A stretch of 64,000 bases of DNA. It comes from Povalibacter uvarum (GTDB lineage: Bacteria > Pseudomonadota > Gammaproteobacteria > Steroidobacterales > Steroidobacteraceae). The DNA lies in assembly GCF_014202975.1 (NCBI RefSeq), contig NZ_JACHHZ010000004.1:124001-188000 (forward strand), written 5' to 3'. Shown in pieces: positions 61,363-64,000 of the stretch. The position numbers were made by a program, and so were the translations under genes. The notes under the pieces are model-generated. The model was given only the letters and a program-made list of their open reading frames with translations, was not told the DNA's origin and did not search any database. Numbering within the stretch: position 1 is the first letter of the stretch; each line of letters starts with the position of its first letter.

Positions 61363-64000
61363 TCCTTTCGGAGCTGTCCGTCCGGCGCCCGGTCTTTGCG
61401 ATGGTGGTGAGCCTGATGCTCACCATCATCGGACTGATGGCCGCGAATCGCCTGCCGGTGCGCGAGTATCCGGATATCAGCGCGCCGATCGTCAGCATCG
61501 ATACGCGCTACCGCGGCGCCACCGCCGAAGTCGTCGAATCCAAGATCACGCAGATCATCGAAGCCCAGGTCGCGGGCCTCGAAGGCGTGGAGAAGATCAC
61601 GTCGTCGAGCTCCGAAGAGCGCTCGCGCATCACCATCGAATTCGGCCTGGGGCGCGACATCGAATCCGCTGCGAACGATGTGCGCGATCGCGTCTCACGC
61701 GTGCAGGGCAGCCTCCCCGACGAATCCGATCCCCCCGACATCACCAAGGTCGATGCGAATTCCGATCCGGTGATGCACATGGACGTCTCGAGCGATCGTC
61801 GCTCGGTGCTCGAACTGAACGATTACGCCGATCGCTACCTGCTCGATCGCTTCTCGATCGTCGATGGCGTCGCGATGGCGCGCATCAACGGCGAACGCCG
61901 CTATGCGATGCGCATCTGGCTCGACCGGCAGGCGCTCGCCGGCCGCCAGCTCACCGTTCAGGACGTCGAGAGCGCATTGCGCCGGGAGAACCTGCAGCTG
62001 CCGGCGGGGCGGATCGAATCCGTGAACCGCGAGTTCGCGCTGCGCACGGATACCGGCTTCAGCACCGAGGAGGATTTTCGCCAGCTCGTCATCGGCCGCG
62101 GCGGCGACGGTTCGTTCGTGCGTCTCGGTGAAGTTGCCGAGGTGAAGCGCGATGCCGAGGATCTGCGTTCGCTCTCGCGCTCCGACGGCGTGACCGGCAT
62201 CAGCTTCGCGATCATTCCCACTTCGACCGCGAATGTGCTCGATGTGACTCGTGGCGTGCAGGAAGAGATGGAGCGCATACGTGCCACGCTGCCCGAAGAC
62301 ATTAGTCTCGAAGTGAACGTGGACAACTCATTGTTCGTCCATGCATCGATCTACGAAGTGATGCACGCGCTGGTCGTGGCGCTGATCCTGGTGCTGGTGG
62401 TGATCTACGCGTTCCTCGGAACGTGGCGCGCGACGCTGATTCCCGCGATCACCATTCCTGTTTCCATCATCGCCGCGGCCATCGTGATGGTGATGGCGGG
62501 CTTCTCGATCAACGTGCTCACGCTGCTGGGCGCGGTGCTCGCGATCGGCCTCGTCGTCGACGATGCGATCGTGGTGCTCGAGAACATCATGCGCAGGATC
62601 GAGGAGGGCGAAGCTCCGCTGCTCGCCGCAGTCGATGGCAGCCGCGAGATCGGCTTCGCCGTCATCGCGACGACGCTCGTGCTGATCGCGGTGTTCCTGC
62701 CGATCTCCTACCTGCCCGGTAATCTCGGTCGCCTGTTCGGCGAATTCGGAATCACGATCGCGGCGGCGGTTGCCTTCTCGGCACTCATCTCGCTGACGCT
62801 CGTGCCGATGATGACGTCGAAGTTTTTCGCGAACGGGGCGGTTCGCAGCCGCACGACGCTGGTCGTCGAGCGCTTTTTCCACTGGCTGTCCGCGAAGTAC
62901 GAAGAGTCGCTGCGCGCAGCGATCGCAAGACCCCTCGTGGGAGTGGGCGCGGCGGCTGGCGCGATTGCGCTCGGCGGGCTGCTCTATCTCGCGTTGCCTT
63001 CCGAGTACGCGCCCCAGGAAGACCGCGCGATGGTGCAGATCATCCTGACCGCGCCTGAAGGATCGAGCCTCGCTTACCTTGACCGTTACCTCAAGCAGGT
63101 CGAAGCGGTTGCCGTGGATGAAGTGAAGCGCGGCAATGCGCGTCGCGTCCTTACCCGCTCGGGCAACTTCGGCGGCGGCGGCGATGTGAACATCGGCCGT
63201 GTCGTGCTGCCTCTGACGCCATGGGATGAGCGAAGCGAGTCGGCCTCGCAGATCGTGCAGCGGCTGCGAACCAAGGTTGCGGATTTCCCGGGCGTTCGTG
63301 TCGTCGTAGTCCAGCCCGGCGGGCTCGGCGTTCGCGGTCCCGGTTCGCCGGTGCGCCTGGTACTCGGCGGTTCCAACTACGAAGAGCTCGCGAAGTGGCG
63401 CGATATCGTCATGGAGCGCACGGCTGAGAATCCCGGTCTGGTCAACGTCGACTCGGATTACTACGAGCGCAAGCCGCAGCTCGACGTCGCGATCGATCGC
63501 AATCGTGCCGCTGACCTCGGTGTATCGCTCGAGGCCGTCGGTCGCTCGCTCGAAACAATGATGGGTTCGCGCATCGTCACGACGTATCTCGAACGGGGCG
63601 AGGAATATCGCGTCATCCTGCAGGCGCGCGAAAGCGATCGCGCGACGCCCAATGACCTGGCGAATATCTACGTCCGCTCGATGACGACGAACGCGATGAT
63701 CCCGCTGTCGAACCTGGTGAAGCTCACCGAGACGGCCGGACCGATCGACTACAAGCGGTTCGACCGGCTGCGCGCGGTGACGATCTCCGCGGGCCTTGCT
63801 CCGGGCTACTCGCTCGGCGAGGCGATGGAATATCTCGAGAAGGTGGTCCGTGAGGATCTGCCGCCGGAAGCTCAGGTCAACTGGGACGGCGAGTCGCGCG
63901 AATTCCAGCGCTCGGGCTCGGCGATGTACGTGACCTTCCTGCTGTCGCTGATCATCGTGTTCCTGGTGCTGGCCGCCCAGTTCGAGAGCTTCCGCCATCC
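61359..64000 (+). CDS. RND efflux inner membrane permease, 3' truncated by window
   Basis: The visible 880 residues match HAE1-type drug pumps: start ILSELSVRRPVFAMVVSLML, REYPDISAPIVSIDTRY, the proton-relay pair Asp-Asp in AIGLVVDDAIVVLENI, porter loops with APQEDRAMVQIIL, and TVLISAGLAP-like segments. Members are about 1020-1050 residues, so roughly 150 residues lie beyond the window. It pumps out small molecules with the proton gradient; specificity is not deducible. Translation is coupled to the adaptor by a 4-bp overlap. Confidence 0.96.
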   Translation, partial: MILSELSVRRPVFAMVVSLMLTIIGLMAANRLPVREYPDISAPIVSIDTRYRGATAEVVESKITQIIEAQVAGLEGVEKITSSSSEERSRITIEFGLGRDIESAANDVRDRVSRVQGSLPDESDPPDITKVDANSDPVMHMDVSSDRRSVLELNDYADRYLLDRFSIVDGVAMARINGERRYAMRIWLDRQALAGRQLTVQDVESALRRENLQLPAGRIESVNREFALRTDTGFSTEEDFRQLVIGRGGDGSFVRLGEVAEVKRDAEDLRSLSRSDGVTGISFAIIPTSTANVLDVTRGVQEEMERIRATLPEDISLEVNVDNSLFVHASIYEVMHALVVALILVLVVIYAFLGTWRATLIPAITIPVSIIAAAIVMVMAGFSINVLTLLGAVLAIGLVVDDAIVVLENIMRRIEEGEAPLLAAVDGSREIGFAVIATTLVLIAVFLPISYLPGNLGRLFGEFGITIAAAVAFSALISLTLVPMMTSKFFANGAVRSRTTLVVERFFHWLSAKYEESLRAAIARPLVGVGAAAGAIALGGLLYLALPSEYAPQEDRAMVQIILTAPEGSSLAYLDRYLKQVEAVAVDEVKRGNARRVLTRSGNFGGGGDVNIGRVVLPLTPWDERSESASQIVQRLRTKVADFPGVRVVVVQPGGLGVRGPGSPVRLVLGGSNYEELAKWRDIVMERTAENPGLVNVDSDYYERKPQLDVAIDRNRAADLGVSLEAVGRSLETMMGSRIVTTYLERGEEYRVILQARESDRATPNDLANIYVRSMTTNAMIPLSNLVKLTETAGPIDYKRFDRLRAVTISAGLAPGYSLGEAMEYLEKVVREDLPPEAQVNWDGESREFQRSGSAMYVTFLLSLIIVFLVLAAQFESFRH

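Noticed and set aside
62328-63998. A 556-residue minus-strand frame opposite the RND pump
   Set aside because: His/Arg/Asp-rich shadow of a strongly conserved transporter gene.
1-64000. tRNA, rRNA, insertion sequences or prophage genes
   Set aside because: I looked for CCA-ended cloverleaf patterns, transposase motifs and phage structural genes on both strands and found none that I can support.

Overview
The window is 64 kb of GC-rich, densely coded chromosome. It looks like a Gammaproteobacterium of the Steroidobacterales/Nevskiales/Xanthomonadales type. This rests on the gene set: large TonB receptors, class III PHA synthase (PhaE-PhaC), a secreted chorismate mutase fused to cyclohexadienyl dehydratase, a double-length UvrA, and TCATTCCCGCG-type dispersed palindromes. 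The placement is an inference. I found no rRNA, tRNA, CRISPR array, prophage or insertion sequence. Most long antisense ORFs are shadows caused by GC-rich third codon positions.

Layout. 1-31.7 kb is mostly housekeeping and envelope genes: the 3' end of an unknown gene, yceH, a giant FAD/Fe-S oxidoreductase, a DUF5666 lipoprotein, an exported D-2-hydroxyacid dehydrogenase homologue, a phospholipase D-DedA fusion overlapping an endonuclease/exonuclease/phosphatase gene, folE, a dienelactone hydrolase, an SRPBCC protein, an M48 lipoprotein protease, an EF-hand protein, a CpxRA-like two-component pair, a chorismate mutase-cyclohexadienyl dehydratase fusion, a LemA-M48 pair, a 1912-residue tandem UvrA, an NmrA-like protein and a double retropepsin-like protease.

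32-47.4 kb is the most unusual part. Two SusC-like-sized TonB-dependent receptors (1032 and 982 aa) bracket or adjoin a frameshifted sulfotransferase gene, a PiuC-type Fe(II)/2OG hydroxylase, two divergent TPR-aspartyl/asparaginyl beta-hydroxylases, a small exported protein, a TPR-2OG oxygenase, an exported TPR protein with a TonB-like C-terminus, and another 2OG oxygenase. Related enzymes recur at 52-54.5 kb (Sel1-prolyl 4-hydroxylase and TPR-sulfotransferase). I read this as a candidate receptor-linked modification system; the substrate is unknown.

47.4-58.7 kb holds OmpA, a DUF192 gene and carbon storage genes: glgC, glgA, phaR, phaE and phaC. The order on the minus strand is phaR-glgA-TPR-sulfotransferase, so PHA control, glycogen synthesis and one modification enzyme may share transcription. 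58.9-64 kb holds cysK and an RND efflux operon that runs off the end.

Several short dispersed repeat families lie between genes: CCCCGTGNN 9-mers, ATCCGCY 7-mers, CGCTCGCAGCTCACGG-like repeats and TCATTCCCGCG palindromes. Two of these families also appear in frame inside the tandem UvrA gene, three times at or next to its domain junctions. Coordinates of starts were chosen from Shine-Dalgarno spacing, signal peptides and family start positions, all by eye; no searches were run.
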